Source: Cytophagales bacterium CG12_big_fil_rev_8_21_14_0_65_40_12 (GTDB taxonomy: Bacteria; Bacteroidota; Bacteroidia; Cytophagales; Cyclobacteriaceae). Taken from it: 64,000 nucleotides of DNA. A program made the translations under genes and the position numbers. Under the pieces are notes generated by a model. The model ran no database searches and had not been told where the DNA came from. It saw only the letters and a list, made by a program, of their open reading frames with translations. Positions 25,835-34,285 of the stretch are shown here, one piece after another. The stretch spans positions 55,698-119,697 of the forward strand of contig PCUU01000026.1 in NCBI GenBank assembly GCA_002786855.1. The letters are read 5' to 3'. Position 1 is the first letter of the stretch. Every line of letters begins with the position of its first letter.

Positions 25835-25875
25835 TTTTATTTGCAATTTAACGGATTATTTATTGTCTTAAAACA

Positions 25876-25905
25876 CAAAAAAAGCCCCGACAAATCGGGG
25901 CTTTT
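25876..25905 (-). terminator. Terminator of the cold-shock gene
   Basis: On the minus strand AAAGCCCCGA pairs with TCGGGGCTTT, 4-nt loop, followed by a T-run. Confidence 0.85.
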
Positions 25906-25932
25906 AATAATCAAAAATCTATTAGTCTTAAA

Positions 25933-26124
25933 CTATATTTTCTTGACGTTCACAGCATTAACACCTTTACGGCCTTCTGCTTTCTCGAATTGAACCTTAT
26001 CGTCTTTGTCTATAGAATCAATAGTTCCAGAAACGTGAACGAAGATTTCTTCTTTTGATGCGTCATCAACAATAAAGCCGAAGCCTTTGTCATTGTTGAA
26101 AAACTTTACGGTACCTGTATTCAT
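25933..26124 (-). CDS. Cold-shock domain protein (CspA family)
   Basis: 63 residues. A single OB-fold cold-shock domain with RNP1-like KGFGFI and RNP2-like IFVHVS, beginning MNTGTVKFFNNDKGFGFI. Binds single-stranded nucleic acid, acts as an RNA chaperone. The ORF track extends 33 residues upstream, but that segment covers the promoter and is not family-like. It is divergent from sixA with 61 bp between starts. Confidence 0.95.
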   Translation of the reverse strand: MNTGTVKFFNNDKGFGFIVDDASKEEIFVHVSGTIDSIDKDDKVQFEKAEGRKGVNAVNVKKI

Positions 26125-26167
26125 TGTAATTTGTAATAAGTAATTAAAAATTTTATTTGTAACATGG

Positions 26168-26197
26168 CAAATGTAGGTATTAGTTATGAAATCCAAA
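26168..26197 (-). promoter_or_regulatory. Promoter of the cold-shock gene
   Basis: On the minus strand TTTG (26194-26197) is followed after 18 bp by TACATTTG (26168-26175), close to the Bacteroidota TTTG-N19-21-TAnnTTTG pattern. It implies a 5' UTR of about 35-40 nt. The -33 element lies inside the first codons of sixA. Confidence 0.65.
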
Positions 26198-26701
26198 CAA
26201 CAAGCAAATAAAAAACTGTTCATTGTGCGTCACGCTAAATCGAGCTGGGACCATCCGCATCTATCTGATTTTGAGCGACCTTTGAATAATCGAGGCAGCA
26301 TGGATGCCCCCGAAATGGGAGATAGACTCGTCACTTTGGGCCTCAAACCCGACCTGATCATTTCGTCTCCAGCGAACCGTGCAATTACCACTGCTAGAGA
26401 AATTTCAATCAAGTTAGGCATTGAGCCAACCGACATCCGACAAAATGCAGATCTTTATCATGCACATGCTTCTACCATGAGGCGTATCATAAGCCAAACC
26501 CGAGATGAGCATAATATCATCATGCTTTTTGGCCATAATCCGGGCTTGACTTATCTGATTGAAGACCTCTGCGATTTTGATTTAGACAACCTACCTACCT
26601 GCGGGGTTTGCGGAATTGAATTCGAAGTGGAAAGCTGGGCAGAAGTATTGCACAAAGATGGAATGAAGTTCTTCTATGATTTTCCAAAATCGAAGGCATG
26701 A
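26186..26701 (+). CDS. sixA: SixA-type phosphohistidine phosphatase
   Basis: 171 residues, histidine phosphatase superfamily. The catalytic motif LFIVRHAKSSWD carries the phospho-accepting His16; a second histidine lies in LFGHNPGLTYL. SixA proteins remove phosphate from histidine phosphotransfer domains or PTS proteins. A hybrid kinase with an HPt-like domain occurs about 11 kb away, but no direct link is shown. Confidence 0.88.
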   Translation: MKSKQQANKKLFIVRHAKSSWDHPHLSDFERPLNNRGSMDAPEMGDRLVTLGLKPDLIISSPANRAITTAREISIKLGIEPTDIRQNADLYHAHASTMRRIISQTRDEHNIIMLFGHNPGLTYLIEDLCDFDLDNLPTCGVCGIEFEVESWAEVLHKDGMKFFYDFPKSKA

Positions 26702-26733
26702 CGCAGAAATCGACTTTAAATAACGTGAAGAAA

Positions 26734-26763
26734 ACACCCCTATAATCCCCTCAAGGGGATATT
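26734..26763 (-). repeat. REP-like palindromic element, left member
   Basis: ACACCCCTATAATCCCCTC with CCCCTCAAGGGG core. Read on the minus strand it gives CCCCTTGAGGGG-ATTATAGGGGTGT, similar to the element at 26835-26868 in the opposite orientation. Confidence 0.5.
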
Positions 26764-26834
26764 ATTACTGCGAAAGAAAATTCCCACAGCGCAAAATGAA
26801 TTCTTATGCAGCCTTAAGTCTTAATCTCTTATGA

Positions 26835-26868
26835 ATTCCTCCCTTGAGGGAGGTTAGGAGCGTGCTTA
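26835..26868 (+). repeat. REP-like palindromic element, right member
   Basis: Contains the 16-bp perfect palindrome CCTCCCTTGAGGGAGG followed by TTAGGAGCGTG, the same plan as the left member. Confidence 0.5.
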
Positions 26869-26915
26869 ATGATAATTGATTCCTTATCTCGAACTCAACT
26901 TAAATATGGAAAGAC

Positions 26916-26992
26916 CCCTCCAAAAGTTGATGATCAAGTTGCATCAGGAGTTAATACATCCAGATAAACAACGAATAAAAACTTTTGGAGGG
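26916..26992. repeat. 13-bp inverted repeat enclosing 51 bp
   Basis: CCCTCCAAAAGTT (26916-26928) and AACTTTTGGAGGG (26980-26992) are perfect inverses, with a smaller inner pair TGATG/CATCA. A 32-codon plus-strand frame (ATG 26906 to TGA 27004) spans it. It may be a structured RNA, a small mobile element or processed 3' structure of the arg operon. The rest of this 357-bp gap (26702-27058) shows nothing else. Confidence 0.45.
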
Positions 26993-27058
26993 TTTTGGCA
27001 ATGAAAAAGTGCCCCTATGATTCCATTTGGCTTGTTCTATCTAATAGGTCTCAGCTTA

Positions 27059-28111
27059 TTAAAGAATGGCCTGAAGCAATTGAATGTACAATTCAATGCC
27101 TTCTTTGATCTCGTATGTATATACAAACTCATCTGCGGTATGCGATCTGGCAGAATCTCCAATTCCCAATTTCAAAGATGGATAGGGCATTAAGGCTTGA
27201 TCTGACATTGTAGGCGAGCCATACGTTTTTCTACCTAAAGCGATTCCTGCTTTTACTATGGGATGATCCATTGGAATTGAAGAGGGATTCAGCCTTGTTG
27301 ATCTTGCCTGAACATCAGACTTTGCATTGGCTTTAATAATTTCAAGAATCTCTAAGTTCGAATAGGCATCAGTACTGCGCACATCTACAACGAAATGGCA
27401 TTCATCTGGTACCACATTGTGCTGGCTTCCAGCATTCACCATGGTCACAGACATTTTTACTTCGCCTAAACTGTACGACACTTTTGGAAATTTGAAACTG
27501 CGGAACCACTCCATATCTTTCATGGCTTTATAAATGGCATTTTCGCCCTCGTTTCTTGCCGCATGCCCCGAAATACCTTTCGCAACACAGTCCAATACCA
27601 TCAAACCTTTTTCGGCCACAGCCAAATGCATTAAAGTGGGCTCGCCTACAATCGCAAAGTCGATTTCACCTAAATCAGAAAGTATGCTTTCGACCCCTCC
27701 TTTTCCAGAGATTTCTTCTTCGGCAGAAGCTGCTAAAATCAAATTGTATTTTAAATCTTGTCGATCATTGAAATGAAGAAAGGCAGCGATCAAACCCACC
27801 AAACTTGCGCCAGCGTCATTACTTCCGAGTCCAAATAATTGATCCCCTTCTTCGTCTGCGCTGAAAGGATTTCGGGTATAACCAGCATTGGGTTTTACCG
27901 TATCGTGATGCGAGTTGAGAAGTAGGGTAGGTTTTTCATTGTCGAAATGAGCATTCCTTACCCAAACATTATTCCCCTTTCTGAAGGTTAAGATTCCCCT
28001 GTTTTCGAAAAATGATTGGATTAAATCGGCCGTTCGATCTTCTTCCTTACTGAGAGAAGGAGTAGTAATCAATTGCTTAAGCAAGTCTATGGCCGTTTGG
28101 TAGAGCTCCAT
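27059..28111 (-). CDS. argE: M20 family deacylase, ArgE-type (N-acyl-ornithine/citrulline)
   Basis: 350 residues. Zinc-dependent M20 peptidase fold: SHHDTVKPN (metal His), GLGSNDAGASL (bridging Asp), AEEEISGKGG (catalytic Glu pair), and a dimerisation domain in the middle. Last gene of the minus-strand arginine operon, 1 bp after argB. Because the operon encodes an N-acylornithine carbamoyltransferase, the natural substrate is expected to be N-acetyl- or N-succinyl-citrulline rather than N-acetylornithine (inference). Confidence 0.88.
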   Translation of the reverse strand: MELYQTAIDLLKQLITTPSLSKEEDRTADLIQSFFENRGILTFRKGNNVWVRNAHFDNEKPTLLLNSHHDTVKPNAGYTRNPFSADEEGDQLFGLGSNDAGASLVGLIAAFLHFNDRQDLKYNLILAASAEEEISGKGGVESILSDLGEIDFAIVGEPTLMHLAVAEKGLMVLDCVAKGISGHAARNEGENAIYKAMKDMEWFRSFKFPKVSYSLGEVKMSVTMVNAGSQHNVVPDECHFVVDVRSTDAYSNLEILEIIKANAKSDVQARSTRLNPSSIPMDHPIVKAGIALGRKTYGSPTMSDQALMPYPSLKLGIGDSARSHTADEFVYTYEIKEGIELYIQLLQAIL

Positions 28112-28112
28112 T

Positions 28113-28895
28113 TTATTTAATCAGGGTACCAGAATTTCCTTGTGCTAGCGCTTCCAATTCATCGAAAGAGCCAATGAGCACCTTCTTCACTCCATGACCC
28201 AAAGCCATAGTCGCACAGTCAATTTTAGGAATCATGCCTTCGCTAATTGTGCCATCATTTTTAAGTCCTTCCACTTGCGAAGTCAGTATTTCAGGAATGA
28301 CGGTTTTCTTTTCAAAATCAGAAAGTACACCAGGCTGCTCAAAACAGTAAATCAAATTGACTTCATATTGCTTGGCCAAAACCGAAGCCAAAGTAGCGGC
28401 AATGGTATCGGCATTTGTGTTGAGCATATTTCCTTTTTGATCATGGGTAAGCGGAGCCATTACTGGCAAAAGCCCCATTTCGATCAGCTGAATCAAAGTT
28501 TCACCATTCACTTTTTCCAATTCAATGTCGCCTACAAAACCAAAATCGATGGTTTTCACGGGGCGTTTATTGGCAGGAATGATATTCGCATCAGCCCCTG
28601 TCAAGCCAATGGCGTTAATACTTTGCGCTTGAAGCTTACTCACGATGCGTTTGCTTACCAAACCGCCATACACCATAGTAACAATATCAATAGTTTGCTG
28701 ATCAGTAATTCTTCGGCCATCCACCATTTGAGGTTCAATGCCCAATTTTTTGCCAAAATCAGAGGCAATTTTACCTCCACCGTGCACGAGTACTTTCAAT
28801 CCTTCAACTTTCGAAAAAGCAACTAAAAAAGCATCCAACGACTTTTCATCATCGATTACTTTTCCTCCAATTTTCACTACAGTCAGCTTTTCCAT
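28113..28895 (-). CDS. argB: Acetylglutamate kinase
   Basis: 260 residues, amino-acid kinase fold. Visible: VVKIGGKVI at the N-terminus, VHGGGKIASDFGKKLGI (nucleotide and substrate binding), VDGRRITD, LNTNADTIAATLA and GTISEGMIPKI near the C-terminus. Phosphorylates N-acetylglutamate (or the N-succinyl analogue in some Bacteroidota). Tight spacing to both neighbours in the arginine operon. Confidence 0.94.
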   Translation of the reverse strand: MEKLTVVKIGGKVIDDEKSLDAFLVAFSKVEGLKVLVHGGGKIASDFGKKLGIEPQMVDGRRITDQQTIDIVTMVYGGLVSKRIVSKLQAQSINAIGLTGADANIIPANKRPVKTIDFGFVGDIELEKVNGETLIQLIEMGLLPVMAPLTHDQKGNMLNTNADTIAATLASVLAKQYEVNLIYCFEQPGVLSDFEKKTVIPEILTSQVEGLKNDGTISEGMIPKIDCATMALGHGVKKVLIGSFDELEALAQGNSGTLIK

Positions 28896-28905
28896 GATGC
28901 AATTA

Positions 28906-29859
28906 TTACTGATTAAGAAGGCTATGGATCACGGCCTGTGCCGAATAAACTCGGTTTTCGGCTTGTTCTAAATGAATGGCATTTGGCCCATCCAAAATTT
29001 CGTCCTTAATGACCAAACCTCTGCGTACGGGAAGGCAGTGCATAATTTTAGCATTGTTCGTCCAGCCAAGTTGCTTTTCCCCAAAGGTCCAACTTTCATC
29101 CTTCGACAGAATCTGGCCATATTCTTCGTAAGAAGACCAATTCTTTACATAGACAAAATCAGCTGCTTTCAAGGCTTCTTCTTGGTTATGAATTACCTCC
29201 ACTCCTGCTGTGAATTCATCAGCCAAATTATAGCCCTTAGGATTGGCAATAGAGAAATCTACATCTGCTACTTTCATCCATTCGGCAAAGGAATTTGGAA
29301 CCGCCTGAGGTAGCGCTTTGATATGAGGTGCCCACGTCAATACTACTTTTGGTCGTCCTGTGCCTTTCCATTGTTCTTGAATGGTTACCAGATCCGCTAG
29401 ACTTTGCAAAGGATGCCTAGTCCCACTTTCTAAACTTAGGATTGGAATGCCTGCATACTTAATGAAAGCGTTCATCAGTTTCTCGGAGTAATCGTCCTCG
29501 CGCGACTTTAACTCAGGAAACGTTCTAACGCCCATTACGTCAAAATATCGCCCCATTACTCCTGCTGCTTCTTTGATGTGCTCAGCCTTATCGCCATTCA
29601 TAACTGCGCCATCTTCGAACTCCAAAGCCCAACCATCTTTTCCGATATCGAGCACGATGGCTTCAGCACCAAGGTTTCTTGCCGCAATTTGTGAACTCAG
29701 CCTTGTCCTTAAACTTGGGTTCAAAAAAATCAACCCTACTTTCTTACCAGAAGCCAATTCAGGTTGAAATGGATTTTGTTTGAAAGACAAGACCTTGGCC
29801 ACCAGTTGGCCTAAATCATCAACATCATGTACGGAAGTAAACTTTTGCATGGCATTCAA
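28906..29859 (-). CDS. argF': N-acylornithine carbamoyltransferase (AOTCase/SOTCase, ArgF')
   Basis: 317 residues. Carbamoyl-phosphate site FLNPSLRTRLSSQ (SLRTR instead of the usual STRTR of ornithine carbamoyltransferase), ESGTRHPLQSLADL, and HCLPVRRGLVIKDEI. The HPLQSLADL and the long insert after GVRTFPELKSRE are typical of N-acetyl- and N-succinyl-ornithine carbamoyltransferases, so arginine is made through an N-acyl-citrulline. Acetyl versus succinyl specificity cannot be settled by eye. Confidence 0.9.
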   Translation of the reverse strand: MNAMQKFTSVHDVDDLGQLVAKVLSFKQNPFQPELASGKKVGLIFLNPSLRTRLSSQIAARNLGAEAIVLDIGKDGWALEFEDGAVMNGDKAEHIKEAAGVMGRYFDVMGVRTFPELKSREDDYSEKLMNAFIKYAGIPILSLESGTRHPLQSLADLVTIQEQWKGTGRPKVVLTWAPHIKALPQAVPNSFAEWMKVADVDFSIANPKGYNLADEFTAGVEVIHNQEEALKAADFVYVKNWSSYEEYGQILSKDESWTFGEKQLGWTNNAKIMHCLPVRRGLVIKDEILDGPNAIHLEQAENRVYSAQAVIHSLLNQ

Positions 29860-29879
29860 TATTGAGTCGGTAGTTCAAC

Positions 29880-31007
29880 TCATTTTTTCAGTTCTATTTT
29901 AAGGGCTTCTAAAAATTGGTCTAACTCCTCCTGAGTAATGTTCAAAGGCGGAAGCAATCGAATTGTGTTCTTATTTGAGGCTGAACCAGTAAAAATACCG
30001 TGGTTAAAAATTAGCGCTTTTCTAAGGGCTGCAACATCAAAACCAAACTCAGCTCCAATCATTAAGCCCTTACCGCGCACCTCTTTTACTTCAGGAATGG
30101 ACTTCAATTCTTCTTCTAAATAAGCGCCTAATTTAGCTGCATTCGCCATAAGTTGCTCCTCTTTCAACACCTCTAGCACTGCCAATGAAGCAGCACAAGC
30201 CAAATGATTTCCACCAAATGTTGTTCCCAGCATTCCATGCCAAGGCTCGATAGAAGGCGCGATTAAAACACAGCCGACAGGAAAGCCATTTCCCATTCCT
30301 TTGGCCATTGTAATCACATCGGGACGAATTACTGAATGCTGATGAGCGAAGAATTTTCCGGTACGGCCTGCACCAGACTGCACTTCGTCCAAAATAAAAA
30401 CCGCTTCATATTGCTTACACAACTCTTGAGCCTTCACCAAAAAAGAGCTCTCTGGTATATAAAGACCCGCAACGCCTTGAATTCCTTCTACAATAAAACC
30501 TGCAACATCATCATCAAAGGCATTTTCCAAAGCCTTTAAATCATTCATGGGTACGAAAACGATATCGTGACCATCGTTGAATGGTGCAATAATTTTTGGA
30601 TTATGAGTGGCAGCAACCGCCCCTGAAGTTCGACCGTGAAAGGCTCCTTCAACTGCAATTATTTTTCTTCGGCCAGTCTGGAACGAAGCGAGTTTAAGCG
30701 CGTTTTCATTGGCTTCGGCACCACTACTACACATAAAAAATTGGTAGTCGTAGTAACCCGACATTTGGCCCATTTTATCTGCTAGCTGAGTCTGCAATGA
30801 ATTCTGCACTGCATTGGAATAAAAGCCAATCTTCGACAATTGATCTGTTAATCTTTTTACATAGTGCGGGTGGGTATGTCCGATTGAAATCACCGCATGA
30901 CCACCGTAGAGGTCTAAATATTCTTTTCCTTCTTTGTCCCAAAGTTTGGCGCCAAGGGCCTTTACAGGCTCTATTGGATAAAGTGGATATACATCAAATA
31001 ATTTCAT
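29880..31007 (-). CDS. argD: Acetylornithine aminotransferase family protein
   Basis: 375 residues, class III PLP aminotransferase. Visible: LDLYGGHAVISIGH near the N-terminus, CSSGAEANENALKLA, FHGRTSGAVAATH, LDEVQSGAGRTG, and the PLP lysine in TMAKGMGNGFPVG. Converts N-acyl-glutamate semialdehyde to N-acylornithine. Fourth gene of the arginine operon, between argC and argF'. Confidence 0.94.
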   Translation of the reverse strand: MKLFDVYPLYPIEPVKALGAKLWDKEGKEYLDLYGGHAVISIGHTHPHYVKRLTDQLSKIGFYSNAVQNSLQTQLADKMGQMSGYYDYQFFMCSSGAEANENALKLASFQTGRRKIIAVEGAFHGRTSGAVAATHNPKIIAPFNDGHDIVFVPMNDLKALENAFDDDVAGFIVEGIQGVAGLYIPESSFLVKAQELCKQYEAVFILDEVQSGAGRTGKFFAHQHSVIRPDVITMAKGMGNGFPVGCVLIAPSIEPWHGMLGTTFGGNHLACAASLAVLEVLKEEQLMANAAKLGAYLEEELKSIPEVKEVRGKGLMIGAEFGFDVAALRKALIFNHGIFTGSASNKNTIRLLPPLNITQEELDQFLEALKIELKK

Positions 31008-31016
31008 AATGCGCAG

Positions 31017-31970
31017 TTAAAAAGCCGAAGCCTTTAGGTTCAATCCCAATTTTTCATCCAAGCCAAACATGAGATTCATGTTTTGAACAGCCTGTCCGCT
31101 TGCCCCTTTCAAAAGGTTATCTATAATGGACGTGACCACTAGGTAACTCCCATGCTTTTCTAAATGGATGACGCACTTATTCGTGTTTACCACTTGCTTA
31201 ACATCGATCGGAGCATCGCTAACCCAAGTGAAGGGATGGCCTTCGTAATATTCTCTGTAGACATTAATCGCTTCCTCCAAAGGCCATTCGCAATGCTGAT
31301 AAGCAGTAATTAAAATACCACGAGTGAAATTTCCTCGGTACGGAACAAAGTTGATCGGTTTATCAAACCAAGGTTGTAATTGCTGAAGACTTTTTCCAAC
31401 CTCATCCATATGTTGATGGGTGAAAACTTTGTAGCTCGAAATATTACTGTCTCTCCAACTGAAATGAGTACTTGCCGATGGCTGAACTCCCGCTCCTGTT
31501 GAACCAGTGATTCCCGATAAATGGATTTCGCGAAGCATCCCATTATACGCCAATGGTAATAATGCCAATTGAATAGCGGTAGCAAAACAACCAGGATTGG
31601 CCACAAATCTCGATTTTGAAATTGCTGCTTTATTCAATTCTGGAAGGCCGTAAACAGCTTGATCGCCCAATCGAAAATCCTGACTTAAGTCGATAATTTT
31701 GATCGTATCTGGTAATGCATTCTCATTTAAGAATGAAGCGGAAGCCCCATGACCAATGCACAAAAAGAGCAGGTCAATGTCTAAATTCATTTCATCCGAA
31801 AACTTCAGCTCGGTTTCACCAATTAAATCAGTATGTACCGAAGTTACTGGTAAGTCTACCTGACTTCGGCTATGTACAAAAACTACTTCCGCTTGCGGAT
31901 GATGAATTAAAATTCTAAGCAGCTCGCCCCCTGTGTAGCCAGCCCCACCAATGATCCCTACTCTAATCAT
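31017..31970 (-). CDS. argC: N-acetyl-gamma-glutamyl-phosphate reductase
   Basis: 317 residues. NADP-binding GIIGGAGYTGGELLRIL at the N-terminus and the catalytic cysteine in ANPGCFATAIQLAL; GSTGAGVQPS and FVPYRGNFTRGI follow. Reduces N-acyl-glutamyl phosphate to the semialdehyde. Overlaps the end of argG by 8 bp, so it is translationally coupled. Confidence 0.95.
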   Translation of the reverse strand: MIRVGIIGGAGYTGGELLRILIHHPQAEVVFVHSRSQVDLPVTSVHTDLIGETELKFSDEMNLDIDLLFLCIGHGASASFLNENALPDTIKIIDLSQDFRLGDQAVYGLPELNKAAISKSRFVANPGCFATAIQLALLPLAYNGMLREIHLSGITGSTGAGVQPSASTHFSWRDSNISSYKVFTHQHMDEVGKSLQQLQPWFDKPINFVPYRGNFTRGILITAYQHCEWPLEEAINVYREYYEGHPFTWVSDAPIDVKQVVNTNKCVIHLEKHGSYLVVTSIIDNLLKGASGQAVQNMNLMFGLDEKLGLNLKASAF

Positions 31971-33165
31971 TGTCTTGATTCACTTGATGATAGATGGCAT
32001 TCTGATTTCCGAAAATCTTAGCGAAGCCTTTTACATCATCCCCTGTCCAGCCTTTGTTCATTTCGCCATAGTGTCCAAACTTGGCAGACATCAAATCATG
32101 ATCTGATTCAATGCCAATCAGCTGATAGCGATAAGGCATCAGTTTGAAGAAAACTTTGCCCGTAACAAACTTTTGGCTGCTGCTGAGCATGGCTTCTAAA
32201 TCGCGCATCACTGGATCCATAAATTGGCCTTCGTGCAACCAATTGCCATAGAAAGAGGACACTTGATCTTTCCAATAGATTTGCCACTTGGTGAGCACGT
32301 GCTTTTCTATGGCCTGATGCCCTTTGATAGTAAGAATGGCCGCAGAAGCCTCGAAACCAACGCGTCCTTTGATGCCAATAATGGTGTCACCCACATGGAT
32401 ATCTCTTCCGATTCCGAAAGGCGCTGCAATTTTTTCTAAGGCTTGAATGGCCTGATAAGAAAATTCATAAACTGTTCCGTTGATAGACTTCAATTCGCCC
32501 TTTTCAAAACCTAATGCTAAGTCTTCTTCTTGCGTTTTGGTAACTTGGGTTGGCCAAGCTGTTTCTGGTAAATATCCTTTAGAAGTAAGCGTTTCTTTGC
32601 CACCTACTGAAGTGCCCCAAAGTCCTTTATTGATAGAATAAGCCGATTTAGAGAAGTCCATATCGACCCCTTTCGAGGTTAGGTATTCAATTTCTTGCTC
32701 GCGCGAAAGTCTCAAATCCCTAATTGGTGTGATGATTTGAGCCTCAGGAAGGTAAGTTTGGAAGATCATATCAAACCGAACTTGGTCATTGCCAGCTCCT
32801 GTGCTACCATGAGCAATATAATCGGCATCCAAAGTTTTGGCGTATTTGGCAATCGCCATGGCTTGGCTCACCCTTTCGGCACTCACGGAAAGCGGATAAG
32901 TACTGTTTTTCAGGATGTTTCCAAAAATCAAATACTTGATTACACTACTGTAATAATTCGAAGTTTCCTCAATCGTTTTATGACTAGCAACACCCAAATA
33001 GTAGGCACGCTTCTCAACTGCGACTAATTCTTCCTCAGAAAAACCACCAGTATTTACCAGTACCGAGTGTACTTCGAGCCCTTTTTCTTCAGTTAAATAT
33101 TTTACACAGTAAGAGGTGTCTAAACCACCACTATAGGCTAAAACAACTTTCTTCTTATTTGTCAT
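31963..33165 (-). CDS. argG: Argininosuccinate synthase
   Basis: 400 residues. ATP-pyrophosphatase motif LAYSGGLDTSYC at the N-terminus, then HGSTGAGNDQVRFD and SAYSINKGLWG. Ligates citrulline and aspartate. Normal length. Overlaps GNAT upstream by 11 bp and argC downstream by 8 bp. argH, the next step, is not in this window. Confidence 0.96.
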   Translation of the reverse strand: MTNKKKVVLAYSGGLDTSYCVKYLTEEKGLEVHSVLVNTGGFSEEELVAVEKRAYYLGVASHKTIEETSNYYSSVIKYLIFGNILKNSTYPLSVSAERVSQAMAIAKYAKTLDADYIAHGSTGAGNDQVRFDMIFQTYLPEAQIITPIRDLRLSREQEIEYLTSKGVDMDFSKSAYSINKGLWGTSVGGKETLTSKGYLPETAWPTQVTKTQEEDLALGFEKGELKSINGTVYEFSYQAIQALEKIAAPFGIGRDIHVGDTIIGIKGRVGFEASAAILTIKGHQAIEKHVLTKWQIYWKDQVSSFYGNWLHEGQFMDPVMRDLEAMLSSSQKFVTGKVFFKLMPYRYQLIGIESDHDLMSAKFGHYGEMNKGWTGDDVKGFAKIFGNQNAIYHQVNQDND

Positions 33166-33838
33166 CGCTATTTTTCTTTTTGTTCTCTGGCTTTAACAGA
33201 ATGCTTTTTTTGAATTTTACCCAGCGCTGAAAAAGGTTGAAGTCCTTATCCAATTCTCTTTCCACCCAAACCGTGCGTTTTGGTTTTACGTTTTGCTCCC
33301 AGGCTGGATTGTATAGCATGGCTGTGCAGATGCAGTTTTGTCGATTCTTGGCCGTCAAAATATCAAAATTCACACAGCTCTGGCAGCCTTTCCAAAAGTC
33401 TTCGTCTTGGGTGAGCTCTGAATAAATAACAGGCTTGTAGCCCAATTCAGAATTGATTTTCATTACGGCTGCTCCTGTGGTAAGCCCAAAGATTTTCGCT
33501 TCGGGATATCGCTTTCTCGATAAATTAAAGATTGCGCCTTTGATTTTCTTCGAAAGCCCTTGCCCTCTGAACTTTTGACTCACGATCAAGCCAGAATTGG
33601 CTACGAATTTCTCGTGGCTCCAAACTTCGATGTAACAAAAGCCCGCCCATTCACCTTTATCGGTGATGGCTACAACGGCCTTTCCTTCTCTCATCTTTAG
33701 CGATACATATTCGGGGGTGCGCCTGGCAATCCCAGTGCCTCTGATTTTGGCCGAGTTGGCGATTTCTTCAATAATTTCATCGGTGTAGCGGATATCTTCC
33801 TCTGTAGCTACTCTCACTATGAATTTTGTGGCTTCCAT
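33155..33838 (-). CDS. GNAT acetyltransferase, candidate N-acylglutamate synthase
   Basis: 227 residues. GNAT fold with acyl-CoA loop SQKFRGQGLSKKIK (about 95-110). An atypical C-terminal extension with a cysteine set (CQSCVNF, NCICTAM) follows, then a basic tail. As first gene of the arginine operon, overlapping argG, it is a good candidate for the N-acetyl- or N-succinyl-glutamate synthase step, for which no classical ArgA or ArgJ is present here. The function is inferred from position. Confidence 0.75.
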   Translation of the reverse strand: MEATKFIVRVATEEDIRYTDEIIEEIANSAKIRGTGIARRTPEYVSLKMREGKAVVAITDKGEWAGFCYIEVWSHEKFVANSGLIVSQKFRGQGLSKKIKGAIFNLSRKRYPEAKIFGLTTGAAVMKINSELGYKPVIYSELTQDEDFWKGCQSCVNFDILTAKNRQNCICTAMLYNPAWEQNVKPKRTVWVERELDKDFNLFQRWVKFKKSILLKPENKKKNSDDK

Positions 33839-33931
33839 TCTTTTAGTTCAACTGGCCAATAAAGAAACATACTTGACGATTCAATACGACCGATCTACGA
33901 TTATATAATTATTAATTGAAAGAAAATTTGT

Positions 33932-34031
33932 GGACTAGAACCTCGCGTAGAGGTCCATTAAAAATATAGGCGACTACCGCCTAAAAAACCTAGGTGCATA
34001 TACAGCTATCCTCGACTCAAGGTTCGCTTGA
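33932..34031 (-). promoter_or_regulatory. Hairpin ladder in the arginine operon leader
   Basis: Three short stems lie on the minus strand within 100 bp: TCAAG-CGAAC-CTTGA (34017-34031), TAGGCG-GTAGT-CGCCTA followed by TATTTTTAA (33967-33983, terminator-like), and ACCTC-TACGC-GAGGT within GGAC...GTCC (33932-33956). They lie 95-195 bp before the GNAT start. Could be attenuation or a protein-bound leader. Confidence 0.4.
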
Positions 34032-34167
34032 ATTGATAACTGCAAATTTGATATAGAAAAGTTCTTCACCATTATAAAAGGAAGAACAAAGGAAGTAAAA
34101 AGATCAAACTTATGAACCCTGTTGCTTTATTTTTTTGAATAATTCGATTGCATTTGTGGCTTTGAGC

Positions 34168-34200
34168 AAAAAAAAGCCCCGACTCATTAGAATCGGGGCT
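34168..34200 (-). terminator. Orphan minus-strand terminator in the plsC-arg gap
   Basis: AGCCCCGA pairs with TCGGGGCT (8 bp, 10-nt loop), followed on the minus strand by eight T. No annotated gene on this strand ends here. Confidence 0.8.
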
Positions 34201-34279
34201 GCAAGTAAAGAGTTAGGTCATCCGTCTTGTTAAGTAGCCGCTCATTCGGATGAAAATTTACGGTTACTGTCATTAATTT
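34168..34279 (-). ncRNA. Candidate structured small RNA or arg leader RNA
   Basis: A TAGATTTG promoter box (34286-34293, minus strand) and the terminator at 34168-34200 bracket about 112 nt. Within it are two further stems: ACGG/CCGT, and TCATCCG/CGGATGA across 22 nt. An 11-codon frame (34245-34213) encodes MSGYLTRRMT with two adjacent Arg codons. It could be an independent small RNA or an attenuated leader of the arg operon downstream. Apart from this and the hairpin ladder, the 508-bp gap 33839-34346 shows nothing recognisable. Confidence 0.4.
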
Positions 34280-34285
34280 CCGTTC

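Noticed and set aside
25664-25846. 60-codon minus-strand ORF upstream of the cassette gene
   Set aside because: It covers the direct repeat and the hairpin and has no protein-like features; better explained as repeat DNA.
28194-28826. 210-codon plus-strand ORF
   Set aside because: It lies wholly antisense to argB, whose motifs are intact; histidine- and asparagine-rich composition typical of a shadow frame.
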